Part shown: in pieces, positions 39,879 to 48,962 of the stretch
How the letters are laid out: every line of letters begins with the position of its first letter
How positions within the stretch are numbered: position 1 is the stretch's first letter
Assembly: GCA_913057875.1 (NCBI GenBank)
Contig: CAJXPI010000002.1
Span: forward strand, 1-48,962
From: an uncultured Flavobacteriales bacterium
Lineage (GTDB): Bacteria; Bacteroidota; Bacteroidia; Flavobacteriales_G; Salibacteraceae
Direction of reading: 5' to 3'
Length of the DNA stretch: 48,962 nt
The notes under the pieces: generated by a model
Database searches by the model: none
What the model was told of the DNA's origin: nothing
The model's input: only the letters and a program-made list of their open reading frames with translations
Made by a program: the position numbers and the translations under genes

Positions 39879-40987
39879 TTTACCAAATTCAATACTTGGT
39901 TGGCAATTTGGTTAGCCGCATCGGGCATCCCCATTTTTGAAATATTTTCAGTTAACGAATCGGCCAATTTTGGTTGACTCGTTAAATCTTTAATCGCTGT
40001 TAAAAGACCCGGATTTACATCGGCATCTTTGACCAAAATTGCTGCGCCCTTATCAACTAACGACATGGCATTTTTGGTTTGGTGATCTTCGGCTGCATAA
40101 GGAAACGGAACTAAGATGGTTGGCTTTCCTACCAACTCTAATTCTGAAACCGCAATAGCTCCTGCTCTTGAAATCACCATATCGGCAGCTGCGTAACCTA
40201 AATCCATTTTGTAAATGAATTCTTTTACGTGCACGCCTTTATTTTGAAACGTTTGAGTTGCCTCATTTATTTCTTTGTAACTCGTTTTTCCGGTTTGCCA
40301 TACAATTTGGATTCCTAGCTCTAACAAAGAATCTAGATTAGCCAAAATGGCGTTGTTCACCGATTGCGCTCCTAAACTCCCCCCTACAATTAGCAAAGTC
40401 TTTTTAGTAGCGTCTAGTTCAAAAAACTGAATGGCTTGTTCGCGTTTACCTTCAATTTGCACCACTTCTTTTCGTACGGGATTACCCGTTAAAATGGTTT
40501 TTTCTGAACCAAAATATTTTTCCATTCCATCATAAGCCACGCAAATGCTTTTGGCTTTTTTAAATAGAATTCTATTTGTTACTCCAGGAAAAGAATTCTG
40601 TTCCTGAATTAAACTTGGCACTCCGTTTTGAGAGGCCACTCGAAGCGTAGGACCACTTGCAAAGCCACCGGTTCCAATAGCTACATCTGGCTGGAATTTC
40701 TTAACGATTTTCTTTGCCTTGAGCATACTTGAAATCAACTTAAATGGAAACATCAAGTTACTTAAAGACAAGCTGCGATTAAATCCGCTAATCCATAACC
40801 CTTCAATGTCAAACCCTGCAGCTGGCACTTTCTCCATCTCCATCTTGCCTTCTGCTCCTACAAATAAAAACTCGGCATCTGGACGTTGTTCTTTAATGGC
40901 ATTTGCAATAGCAATAGCTGGAAAAATATGACCTCCAGTACCCCCACCGCTTACCAAAACTTTAAGCTTTTTCAAATTTCCTCCCAT
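39875..40987 (-). CDS. murG: UDP-N-acetylglucosamine transferase (lipid II synthesis)
   Basis: VSGGGTGGHIFPAIAIA, IGTGGFASGP, IQEQNSFPGVTNR, SRAGAIAVSEL. Confidence 0.97.
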   Translation of the reverse strand: MGGNLKKLKVLVSGGGTGGHIFPAIAIANAIKEQRPDAEFLFVGAEGKMEMEKVPAAGFDIEGLWISGFNRSLSLSNLMFPFKLISSMLKAKKIVKKFQPDVAIGTGGFASGPTLRVASQNGVPSLIQEQNSFPGVTNRILFKKAKSICVAYDGMEKYFGSEKTILTGNPVRKEVVQIEGKREQAIQFFELDATKKTLLIVGGSLGAQSVNNAILANLDSLLELGIQIVWQTGKTSYKEINEATQTFQNKGVHVKEFIYKMDLGYAAADMVISRAGAIAVSELELVGKPTILVPFPYAAEDHQTKNAMSLVDKGAAILVKDADVNPGLLTAIKDLTSQPKLADSLTENISKMGMPDAANQIANQVLNLVK

Positions 40988-42155
40988 GTTTTGGTAATAC
41001 TACTTCTTCTACTTCTTTATCATTCTGTTCGATGGTTCTACTTACACTCAAAATAATTCCAAGTGCAATAGATGTAAACCACATGGAGGTTCCCCCCATA
41101 CTAACCAAAGGCAGTGTTTGCCCTGTAACCGGTAAGAGATTTACATTTACCATCATATTAATTAATCCTTGGATGACTAATCCAAAACTTAATCCTAGTA
41201 CCAAGTTGGCCGCAAAGCTTCCCTTGGCTTTTTGTACAATTTTTAGCGAACGGTATAACAGTATCATATACAAAAACACCATTCCAACACCCCCAATCAT
41301 TCCGTACTCTTCAATTACAATAGCGTAAATGAAATCAGAGAATGAAGAAGGCAAAAAGTTTCTTTGGGTACTGTTTCCAGGACCCTTTCCTAATAATCCA
41401 CCGGTAGCGATCGCAATTTTGGCTTGATCAGCTTGGTAGTTTCCATTAGGATTTGGTTCATCAGAACCGAAACGTTCAATACGTGCTTCCCAAGTTTGAA
41501 AACGTGGAAAGGTTTCTGGACTGACTTTATACACCGCAATAACCAATACTAACCCTGCCAATCCCAATGGGATAACACTCAACAAATTTCGAATGCTAAC
41601 CCCAGCCATAAATAAGAGCATCATACATAACATAAACAGTACTAAGGCTGTGGAGAGGTTGGCCGGTAGAATTAATCCAACGACTAATAAAATCACTCCC
41701 ATAACAGGAATAAATGTGCCACCGTAATCGTCTAAAGCATCCTTTTTAACCGCTAAGAAACGAGCGATATACATGATCAGGGCAATCTTAGCCAAATCGG
41801 ATGTTTGGAAACTTTGGTTAATAATTGGAATCGTTAACCAACGTTTAGCGTTATTAATATCATTTCCCGTTACCAAAGTGAGCAAAAGCAACGGGATAAC
41901 GATCCACACCAGAAATTGGGCAATGCGAGAAAAATAACGATAATCGATTCGATGGACGAGGTAGATAATAGCAAAACCAGATAACACGAATCCACCATGC
42001 TTAACCACATAGTAAAAGGTATTACCCCCTTGGTATTTATACGCCAAGGTTACGATGGAACTATACACCAATAGCAATGACAATAACGCCTGAAACATTA
42101 CTACCACCCAAATGGATCGGTCGCCACCTAAATATTTAAACAATTTATCTACCAC
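40962..42155 (-). CDS. ftsW: FtsW-type SEDS peptidoglycan polymerase
   Basis: NDINNAKRWLTIPIINQSFQTSDLAKIALI, GNSTQRNFLPSSFSDFIYAIVIEEYG. Confidence 0.96.
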   Translation of the reverse strand: MVDKLFKYLGGDRSIWVVVMFQALLSLLLVYSSIVTLAYKYQGGNTFYYVVKHGGFVLSGFAIIYLVHRIDYRYFSRIAQFLVWIVIPLLLLTLVTGNDINNAKRWLTIPIINQSFQTSDLAKIALIMYIARFLAVKKDALDDYGGTFIPVMGVILLVVGLILPANLSTALVLFMLCMMLLFMAGVSIRNLLSVIPLGLAGLVLVIAVYKVSPETFPRFQTWEARIERFGSDEPNPNGNYQADQAKIAIATGGLLGKGPGNSTQRNFLPSSFSDFIYAIVIEEYGMIGGVGMVFLYMILLYRSLKIVQKAKGSFAANLVLGLSFGLVIQGLINMMVNVNLLPVTGQTLPLVSMGGTSMWFTSIALGIILSVSRTIEQNDKEVEEVVLPKHGRKFEKA

Positions 42156-42173
42156 AATAAAGTATTCTTTTTT

Positions 42174-43502
42174 CTATAGGCTTCTTACCATGTTTTTAAA
42201 GGCATCACCTCTTTCTTCGTAGTTATCGAACATATCGAAACTAGCGCAGCATGGAGATAATAATACCGCATCACCTTTAGTGGTGTACTGGTAAGCCAAA
42301 CCAACGGCTTGCCCCATATCAGCAGCATCATACACTTCTACTAGGTTACCAAATGCCGCATGAATTTTTGCCACATCTTTACCTAAAGCGATAATGAATT
42401 TTACTTTCTCTTTTACCAATTCAACCAATTGGTTGTAATCGTTTCCTTTATCTACACCACCAACAATCCAAGCTGTGGGCTGTGACATAGACTCTAGCGC
42501 GTACCAAGTAGAGTTTACATTGGTTGCTTTTGAATCGTTGATATAATCAACATGAGAAATGGTCATGAAATTTTCTAACCGGTGTTCTACGTTTTGAAAA
42601 TCTGACATGCTCTCACGAACCACATCCTTACGGATGTCGAGTACTTGTGAAATAATGGACGCTGCCATAGAGTTGTTTACATTGTGCTTGCCTTGAAGCG
42701 CGAGTTTCTGGATGCTCATTTTTAAATTACCCTTTATGTTTATATTAATTTCTTCGTTGTTTAACCAGCCACCTGATTCTTGAGGATTCTTAAGAGAAAA
42801 CCCATGTTTCTGTGCCGGACTATTTAGTTGTGTCAATTCGTTGGTGATGACTTCATCATCTGCGAAATAGACTATGTGATCTTGCTCCGTTTGATTTTGC
42901 GTGATTCTGAATTTCGACTTCACATAATTGTCGAAATCATAGTTGTAGCGATCTAAATGATCGGGAGTGATGTTATTGATTAGCGCAATATGGATAGCTG
43001 TTTTATACATCCTATCCAATTGAAAACTGCTCAATTCCAGTACCCAAAAATCTTTATCACCATCCACCAACTGCGCAGCCATACTTTGCCCAATATTTCC
43101 AGCAAGTCCCACATTTAACCCTCCGCGTTGCAGCGTTTGGTAGGTGAGTAGTGCCGTAGTGGTTTTTCCGTTACTTCCGGTGATTCCAACAATTTTTCCT
43201 TGCGTATATCTAGCCGCAAATTCAATCTCGTCAATCACGGATGTTCCTTGTTCGTCTAATTGTTTAATTAGCGGAACCGTATCCGGAATACCTGGACTTT
43301 TAATTACCTCTTGCGCCTTTAAAATGCGCTCTTTGGTATGGCCGTTTTGTTCAAACGGTATTTGTGCTTTTGAAAGAACTTTTTCGTACTCTTTATTTAT
43401 CGCTCCTAGGTCTGATACGAAGACCTTAAATCCTTTGGACTGAGCTAGCAGAGCTGCACCAGTCCCACTTTCTCCGCCACCTAATATGACAATCTCACCC
43501 AC
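42174..43502 (-). CDS. murD: UDP-N-acetylmuramoylalanine--D-glutamate ligase
   Basis: VGITGSNGKTTTALL, LELSSFQLD, NDSKATNVNST, LLSPCCASFDMFDNYEERGDAF. Confidence 0.97.
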   Translation of the reverse strand: MGEIVILGGGESGTGAALLAQSKGFKVFVSDLGAINKEYEKVLSKAQIPFEQNGHTKERILKAQEVIKSPGIPDTVPLIKQLDEQGTSVIDEIEFAARYTQGKIVGITGSNGKTTTALLTYQTLQRGGLNVGLAGNIGQSMAAQLVDGDKDFWVLELSSFQLDRMYKTAIHIALINNITPDHLDRYNYDFDNYVKSKFRITQNQTEQDHIVYFADDEVITNELTQLNSPAQKHGFSLKNPQESGGWLNNEEININIKGNLKMSIQKLALQGKHNVNNSMAASIISQVLDIRKDVVRESMSDFQNVEHRLENFMTISHVDYINDSKATNVNSTWYALESMSQPTAWIVGGVDKGNDYNQLVELVKEKVKFIIALGKDVAKIHAAFGNLVEVYDAADMGQAVGLAYQYTTKGDAVLLSPCCASFDMFDNYEERGDAFKNMVRSL

Positions 43503-43507
43503 GATTC

Positions 43508-44758
43508 TTATCTAATTTTGAGTGTCACAATACTGAGTACCATGAGCATTAAGCCCACAATCCAAAAGCGTGAAACAATCTTTGATTCGTGAATTCCTTT
43601 TTTCTGAAAGTGATGATGCAAAGGCGCCATCAAGAAGATTCTACGACCTTCTCCAAATTTCTTTTTGGTGTACTTGAAATACCCCACTTGAAGCATTACC
43701 GATAAGTTTTCGGCTAAGAAGATTCCTGCCAATAAAGGCAAAATCAATTCTTTACGTACCGATAACGACATTACCGCAATGATCCCTCCTAAGGCTAGTG
43801 ATCCGGTATCACCCATAAACACCTGAGCTGGATAAGAGTTATACCATAAAAACCCTACTGCTGCACCTACAAATGCTGCCGAGAATATTACGATCTCCCC
43901 ACTATGCGGGATGTACATTACATTTAAATAATCGGCAAAAAACTGGTTACCCGAAACGAAAGCAAAAACCGCAATGGCCACCCCAATAATAGCTGATGTA
44001 CCGGCTGCGAGCCCGTCAATTCCATCGGTCATATTTGCCCCATTTGACATGGCGGTGATTACCACAATTACCACTAGGATGTAGATTACCCAAGTGTATT
44101 GTAACAAGTCTTTACTCAACCAAGACAAGAACCATTTGTAATCAAATTCGTTATCCTTTACAAAAGGAATGGTGGTTTTGGTAGATTGCGCTTCTTCCCA
44201 AACAAAAGAGGTAGCTTCCGTGTCTTTAGTCAAATTACCCGCTTCTGCTTGCGCTACGTTTGTGGCACCATTGGCCACCTTGGTTCTTACGGTTACATCT
44301 TCATTGAAATACAATACAGAACCCACTATAATTCCAATACCAATTTGACCAACAATCTTAAATTTTCCTTTAAGCCCTTCTTTGTTTTTCTTGAATACTT
44401 TGATGTAATCATCAATAAAACCAATAGCACCTAACCACACGGTAGACACCAATAATAGAATCACATAAATATTATCTAGCTTGGCAAATAATAAGGTTGG
44501 AATTAAGATGGATGCTAAAATGATTAACCCACCCATGGTTGGCGTTCCCGCTTTTTGAATTTGTCCTTCTAAACCTAAATCTCTAACCGACTCACCTACT
44601 TGCTTGGCACGAATCATATTAATAATACGCCCACCAAAAACCATAGAGATTAACAACGAAACCATAATGGCCATTGCCGCTCTAAAGGAGATGTACTGGA
44701 ATAGTCCTGCTCCTGGAACTCCCGACTCTTGTAAATATTCAAATAAGTAGTACAACAT
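43508..44758 (-). CDS. mraY: Phospho-N-acetylmuramoyl-pentapeptide transferase
   Basis: [44 protein letters not shown]. Confidence 0.97.
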   Translation of the reverse strand: MLYYLFEYLQESGVPGAGLFQYISFRAAMAIMVSLLISMVFGGRIINMIRAKQVGESVRDLGLEGQIQKAGTPTMGGLIILASILIPTLLFAKLDNIYVILLLVSTVWLGAIGFIDDYIKVFKKNKEGLKGKFKIVGQIGIGIIVGSVLYFNEDVTVRTKVANGATNVAQAEAGNLTKDTEATSFVWEEAQSTKTTIPFVKDNEFDYKWFLSWLSKDLLQYTWVIYILVVIVVITAMSNGANMTDGIDGLAAGTSAIIGVAIAVFAFVSGNQFFADYLNVMYIPHSGEIVIFSAAFVGAAVGFLWYNSYPAQVFMGDTGSLALGGIIAVMSLSVRKELILPLLAGIFLAENLSVMLQVGYFKYTKKKFGEGRRIFLMAPLHHHFQKKGIHESKIVSRFWIVGLMLMVLSIVTLKIR

Positions 44759-46218
44759 TATTCCGCTGGATTTATGAGGTTGCTTAAAGTTTCTACGTCA
44801 TCAAAGTGGTGTTTCACCCCTTGAATGTCTTGATATGTTTCATGCCCCTTGCCGGCCACCAAAATGATATCGCCTGAATTTGCTAGAGCTGCAGCTGTTT
44901 TAATAGCCTGACCTCTATCAAGGATGCTTAATGATTTTTTTAATTGATTTGGATCTAGTCCTTCCACCATTTCATCAATAATGGTTTGTGGATCTTCGGT
45001 ACGTGGATTATCAGAAGTAATGATGGCTTGATCACTTAACTTCGTTGCTATCTGAGCCATTTTAGGACGTTTGCTACGATCACGATCGCCTCCACATCCA
45101 ACTACGGTAATTACTTTTTCGTTACCTGTTCTAATTTTTGAAATGGTATCGAGTACATTACTTAAAGCGTCTGGTGTATGCGCATAATCTACAATACCAA
45201 TAATACCTTTATCTGATTTTACTTGCTGGAATCTTCCTGGCGCTGGTTTTAAAGTTGACAACTGCGTTAGCACGTCAATTTCATCTTCACCTGCAGAAAT
45301 GGCCACTCCAAAAAGCGCCAATAAATTGGAAGCATTAAACTCACCAATTAATTGAGACCATACCTCATGTCCGTTAAACTGCAAATGCAAACCATCAAAT
45401 TGATTCTCGATGATCTTCCCTTTAAATTCAGCCATGGATTTCAAAGAATACCCTCGCACTTCTGCATCAATATCTCGAGCCATGTCTTGCCAATGCTTAT
45501 CGTCTTTATTGAAAATAGCAATGGCATTATGATCTAATCCCGTAAATAATTTGCGCTTAGCACCTAAATAGCTTTTAAACGTGCCGTGGTAATCTAAATG
45601 GTCGTGGGTAATATTGGTAAATACGGCCTGACTAAACGCCACTCCATCTACCCGATGTTGTTCTAAAGCATGCGAACTCACTTCCATAAAACAGAAGTCA
45701 CACCCATCTTCCACCATTTCAGCAATTAAAGAATTCACCTTAACCGCATCACTGGTAGTATGCGTAGCTCTCACTTCTCGTTCCCCAATACGATTTACCA
45801 CCGTGGAAAGCATTCCGCAGTTGTAACCTAATTTGGTAAACAATTCAAATAACATGGTAACGATACTGGTTTTCCCATTTGTACCCGTTACTGCAATGAC
45901 TTTTAATTTTTCGGAAGGATTATCGTAAAAGTTAGCTGCAATATGCGCTAAAGATTCTGCACTACTACTCACCTTAACGTAAGTCACATTTTCGTGCAGT
46001 TCTTTTGGCAAAGCTTCACAAACAATTGCAATAGCACCAAGTTCAATAGCCTTTTCAATGTAGTGATGACCGTTTACGGTAGTTCCTTCTACTGCCACAA
46101 AAACAGAGAATTTAGCCACCTCACGCGAATCAAAGCACACCTTTTCAATAGCTAAATTGGTCGTACCAATAACTTCCTTAATCCGCGAACGGTATAATAT
46201 GTCCTTTAGCAATTTCAC
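44758..46218 (-). CDS. murE: UDP-MurNAc-L-Ala-D-Glu:diaminopimelate ligase
   Basis: [67 protein letters not shown]. Confidence 0.96.
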   Translation of the reverse strand: MKLLKDILYRSRIKEVIGTTNLAIEKVCFDSREVAKFSVFVAVEGTTVNGHHYIEKAIELGAIAIVCEALPKELHENVTYVKVSSSAESLAHIAANFYDNPSEKLKVIAVTGTNGKTSIVTMLFELFTKLGYNCGMLSTVVNRIGEREVRATHTTSDAVKVNSLIAEMVEDGCDFCFMEVSSHALEQHRVDGVAFSQAVFTNITHDHLDYHGTFKSYLGAKRKLFTGLDHNAIAIFNKDDKHWQDMARDIDAEVRGYSLKSMAEFKGKIIENQFDGLHLQFNGHEVWSQLIGEFNASNLLALFGVAISAGEDEIDVLTQLSTLKPAPGRFQQVKSDKGIIGIVDYAHTPDALSNVLDTISKIRTGNEKVITVVGCGGDRDRSKRPKMAQIATKLSDQAIITSDNPRTEDPQTIIDEMVEGLDPNQLKKSLSILDRGQAIKTAAALANSGDIILVAGKGHETYQDIQGVKHHFDDVETLSNLINPAE

Positions 46219-48323
46219 GACAGCTTTAATTTTATTTTGAAACCTCTATTTGGGATCTTGGCCCCAGGTGTTACCGACTGCGCAGCCACTACACCTCTTC
46301 CTTCTATTTCAACTTTTACACCCTTGTTCTCTAATAGGTAAATGGCATCTTCTACATCCATACCCACCACATTAGGAACTAGGTTTTCTAAATGTCTTTT
46401 TGGCTTTATGGTTACGGAATCCATTCCAGTACTCACCGCTACCCATTGGGCATTTTCTTGATTGGTGTACGGGATATCTAGCTTTTTATAGACATTGGAT
46501 AAATCATCGTAATCTCCATTTTTAGAAATCGGAATTCGCGGACGAGAAGAGGTATGCTTAGTCGCTAACAATTCTTCGTGCGATTCTACACTCGTGGAAT
46601 ACACTTTGTTCGCTATTTCTTTAAAAATTGGACCCGCTACTAAGTTTCCGTAATACACATTTTTACTTGGCGCATTCACCACCACAATACAGGAGTATAG
46701 TGGCTTATCTGCTGGAAAATACCCACAGAAAGAAGCCTGATAAGATTTCTTACCCTTATACCCCGCAGAACCTTTTGATATTTGAGCCGTTCCCGTTTTT
46801 CCTGCAACTGAGAATGAGGCGTTTTTTAAGTTTTTAGCAGTACCTTCTGTTACTACAGCCTCCAACATAATCCTAGCTTTCTTGATCGTTTCTTTACTCG
46901 CTACCGATTTCTTTAACACCACTGGCTCAAACTCTTCCACTACATCACCGTAATTGGTAATGGCTTTGGCGAACATGGGCTTCATCATTTTTCCATCATT
47001 CGCTACTGCGTTGTAGAAAGTCAATAATTGCAGAGGCGTTAACTGCGACTCGTACCCATGCGAAATCCATGGAAGAGAAAGACCCGACCATGTACTATCA
47101 TTACTTGACTTTATATAAGGAGTACCCTCACCCGTTATCTCTACCCCCAACTTTTGATTGAGTCGCATTTGATACAAGTGATTAATAAATTTTTGCGGAT
47201 CCGACTTATAGTATTTCTCAACCGTGGTAGCAACAGCAATATTGGACGATTTCGCAAACGCCTCTTTCACCGTTATTTCTCCAAACCCACCTTCATGCGA
47301 ATCGTACATGGTTGTTTTATAAAACACATGCTTTCCGTTTCCGGTTTGAATCTTATCATCTAAATCTACGTAACCATCTTCTAGCAACGCCATCCACGAA
47401 GCCAGTTTAATAGTAGACCCTGGTTCAGTAGCTGCTCCAATCGCATAATTGAAACGCTCCTTGTATGAACCATCGGCACCTTTGGACAGATTGGCGATGG
47501 CTCGAATTTCTCCAGTCCCCACTTCCATCAACACCACACAACCATAAGCAGCTTCTTGCTCCTCTAACTGACGCATTAACGCAGCCTCAGCCACATCTTG
47601 AATATTGATATCAATAGTAGTTACTAAGTCATATCCATCCTGCGGCTCAATATCATCTGAATCACTCAACGGCATCCAAGTACCACCCGCAATTTTCTTT
47701 TCTAGTCTTTTTCCACTAATTCCAGCTAAGTCTTTTCGGTAAGCCGCTTCTAAACCAACTCTCGCTCCATTTTCACGATCGTACCCAATAGTTCTTGCGG
47801 CCAATAATCTAAATGGCAATTGACGCTTATTTTGCTGAACGGTGATAAACCCACCTTTATACTTCCCTCTTCTGAAAATTGGAAAATCACGCATAGCTTT
47901 AAGCTGCGTGAATTTTACATTTCTACGAATTAAGTAATAGCGCTTGTTTTTGTTTCGGGCGTTTACCAATTCTGATTTGTAAGATGCAGCCGAACGATCT
48001 TTAAAAAGATTTGCCAGCGACCACGCCAAACTATCAATATTTGAATTGAATACATCATCCGTTACCGCATCGGCATTCGGATCAAAACGCACCTCGTATT
48101 TTGGAACCGAAGTAGCTAACAGACTTCCATCTAAGGCGTAAATATTTCCTCGCACGGCATCAATGGTGCGGTAATCAATCGTCAGGTTTTCTGATTTTTG
48201 ACGCCATTTTTCCCCTTCCAGTACCTGAATTTGAAACACACGCGCAAGCACAGCCACCATACCGATTGCCACCAGTATATACATGAAGAAACTTCTTCTC
48301 ATTATGACTTTATTATCTTCCAC
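46215..48323 (-). CDS. ftsI: Division-specific penicillin-binding protein with C-terminal PASTA domain
   Basis: EPGSTIKLASW, SSNIAV, AGKTGTAQ; PASTA-like VPNVVGMDVEDAIYLLENKGVKVEIEGRG. Confidence 0.95.
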   Translation of the reverse strand: MEDNKVIMRRSFFMYILVAIGMVAVLARVFQIQVLEGEKWRQKSENLTIDYRTIDAVRGNIYALDGSLLATSVPKYEVRFDPNADAVTDDVFNSNIDSLAWSLANLFKDRSAASYKSELVNARNKNKRYYLIRRNVKFTQLKAMRDFPIFRRGKYKGGFITVQQNKRQLPFRLLAARTIGYDRENGARVGLEAAYRKDLAGISGKRLEKKIAGGTWMPLSDSDDIEPQDGYDLVTTIDINIQDVAEAALMRQLEEQEAAYGCVVLMEVGTGEIRAIANLSKGADGSYKERFNYAIGAATEPGSTIKLASWMALLEDGYVDLDDKIQTGNGKHVFYKTTMYDSHEGGFGEITVKEAFAKSSNIAVATTVEKYYKSDPQKFINHLYQMRLNQKLGVEITGEGTPYIKSSNDSTWSGLSLPWISHGYESQLTPLQLLTFYNAVANDGKMMKPMFAKAITNYGDVVEEFEPVVLKKSVASKETIKKARIMLEAVVTEGTAKNLKNASFSVAGKTGTAQISKGSAGYKGKKSYQASFCGYFPADKPLYSCIVVVNAPSKNVYYGNLVAGPIFKEIANKVYSTSVESHEELLATKHTSSRPRIPISKNGDYDDLSNVYKKLDIPYTNQENAQWVAVSTGMDSVTIKPKRHLENLVPNVVGMDVEDAIYLLENKGVKVEIEGRGVVAAQSVTPGAKIPNRGFKIKLKLS

Positions 48324-48723
48324 TTGTCGCCTCCTTCTGGTAGTCTTCTAGTTCGTCTTCGGTAATTTCAATTTTCTTTGGGGGCTGAAAAGACTCTTCT
48401 AGAGTCAACCCTTTTTCATGTAGTATTTTTATGAGCTCTGATTGCTTTGTGGCATACATCAAATCAGATTTGATAGTGATGTACTCCGAACGCATTTCTT
48501 TAAGCTCCGTTTTATCTTTATTTATTTGCCGAACCGAACCTTCAGCCGAAAAACCAATACCTATATATATAAGGCCAATCAAAACCAAGAATCCCAAATA
48601 AGGCAGATGCTTAATAAGCTGCTCACTCCCGAAAATATCACCACGCATCACTCCAATGAAAGCACGACCTACGCCTGCCACCTTGGTAGTTTCTACCTTT
48701 GTATTTTCAATATCTTGCTCCAT
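48313..48723 (-). CDS. ftsL: FtsL-like small division protein
   Basis: Single TM followed by coiled-coil; position between rsmH and ftsI. Confidence 0.8.
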   Translation of the reverse strand: MEQDIENTKVETTKVAGVGRAFIGVMRGDIFGSEQLIKHLPYLGFLVLIGLIYIGIGFSAEGSVRQINKDKTELKEMRSEYITIKSDLMYATKQSELIKILHEKGLTLEESFQPPKKIEITEDELEDYQKEATSGR

Positions 48724-48914
48724 TACTTTCGTACCGCAACTCTTAATTTGGCACTTCGTGCTCTTTGGTTTTCTTCAATCTCTTCATCCGTTGGGATAAT
48801 CACTTTTCTATTTACTGGCTCAAATGGTCGTTCCAGATTTCCGAAAAAGTCTTTCTCCTGCTTTCCTGAAAAATTTCCAGTACGCAAAAAATTCTTCACC
48901 AATCGATCTTCTAA
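48723..48914 (-). CDS. rsmH: 16S rRNA (cytosine1402-N4)-methyltransferase C-terminal fragment, truncated by contig end
   Basis: C-terminal ...NRKVIIPTDEEIEENQRARSAKLRVAVRK; position at head of dcw cluster. Confidence 0.85.
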   Translation of the reverse strand, partial: LEDRLVKNFLRTGNFSGKQEKDFFGNLERPFEPVNRKVIIPTDEEIEENQRARSAKLRVAVRK

Positions 48915-48962
48915 CTGTCTCTTATACACATCTGACGCTGCCGACGATCTACTCTGTGTAGA
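48915..48962. other. Illumina Nextera adapter, reverse complement of 1-48; not genomic
   Basis: CTGTCTCTTATACACATCTGACGCTGCCGACGA + TCTACTCT + GTGTAGA. Confidence 0.99.

Noticed and set aside
34594-48914. Lack of murF and ddl in the dcw cluster
   Set aside because: Bacteroidota dcw clusters commonly lack murF here, from general knowledge; not a novelty.
1-48962. 48-bp perfect terminal inverted repeats suggesting a linear plasmid or transposon
   Set aside because: They are Nextera adapter sequence with an i5 index, so an artefact.
1-48962. tRNA, rRNA, CRISPR arrays, phage or transposase genes
   Set aside because: Looked for in intergenic regions and the ORF list; none recognised.

Overview
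The window is a 48.96 kb contig from a Bacteroidota genome, probably Flavobacteriales. Supporting signs are T9SS C-terminal sorting domains, TAA-rich codon style and Bacteroidota-type dcw gene order. Both ends are untrimmed Illumina Nextera adapter (1-48, and its exact reverse complement at 48915-48962), so recG (left) and rsmH/mraW (right) are truncated by the contig ends. Content, left to right: recG; a bestrophin-like channel; gamma-carbonic-anhydrase/PaaY-like, Mpo1-like (DUF962) and long-chain acyl-CoA ligase genes; nitronate monooxygenase; a CAP-domain protein; an amidohydrolase; pssA; a decayed T9SS-tail locus with repeats; sucB-sucA; a flippase, a glycosyltransferase and rnhB; a cyclophilin; an LRR protein; ribF; a heme/iron cassette (T9SS-type HmuY, TonB receptor, FeoA, FeoB, lipoprotein HmuY); a thioesterase; outer-membrane proteins; a T9SS beta-propeller protein flanked by two near-identical terminators; and the division/cell-wall (dcw) cluster ftsZ to rsmH on the minus strand. 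The best leads are: (1) the five-gene heme/Feo cassette, with two divergent HmuY paralogues and a terminator between hmuY1 and the receptor gene; (2) an over-represented 9-mer, GTACTGGAA/TTCCAGTAC (15 exact copies counted by eye, about 0.4 expected), present in several reading frames and both orientations; (3) an A7 homopolymer frameshift in a small T9SS-tail gene inside a repeat-rich intergenic region. No rRNA, tRNA, CRISPR array, transposase or phage genes were recognised.
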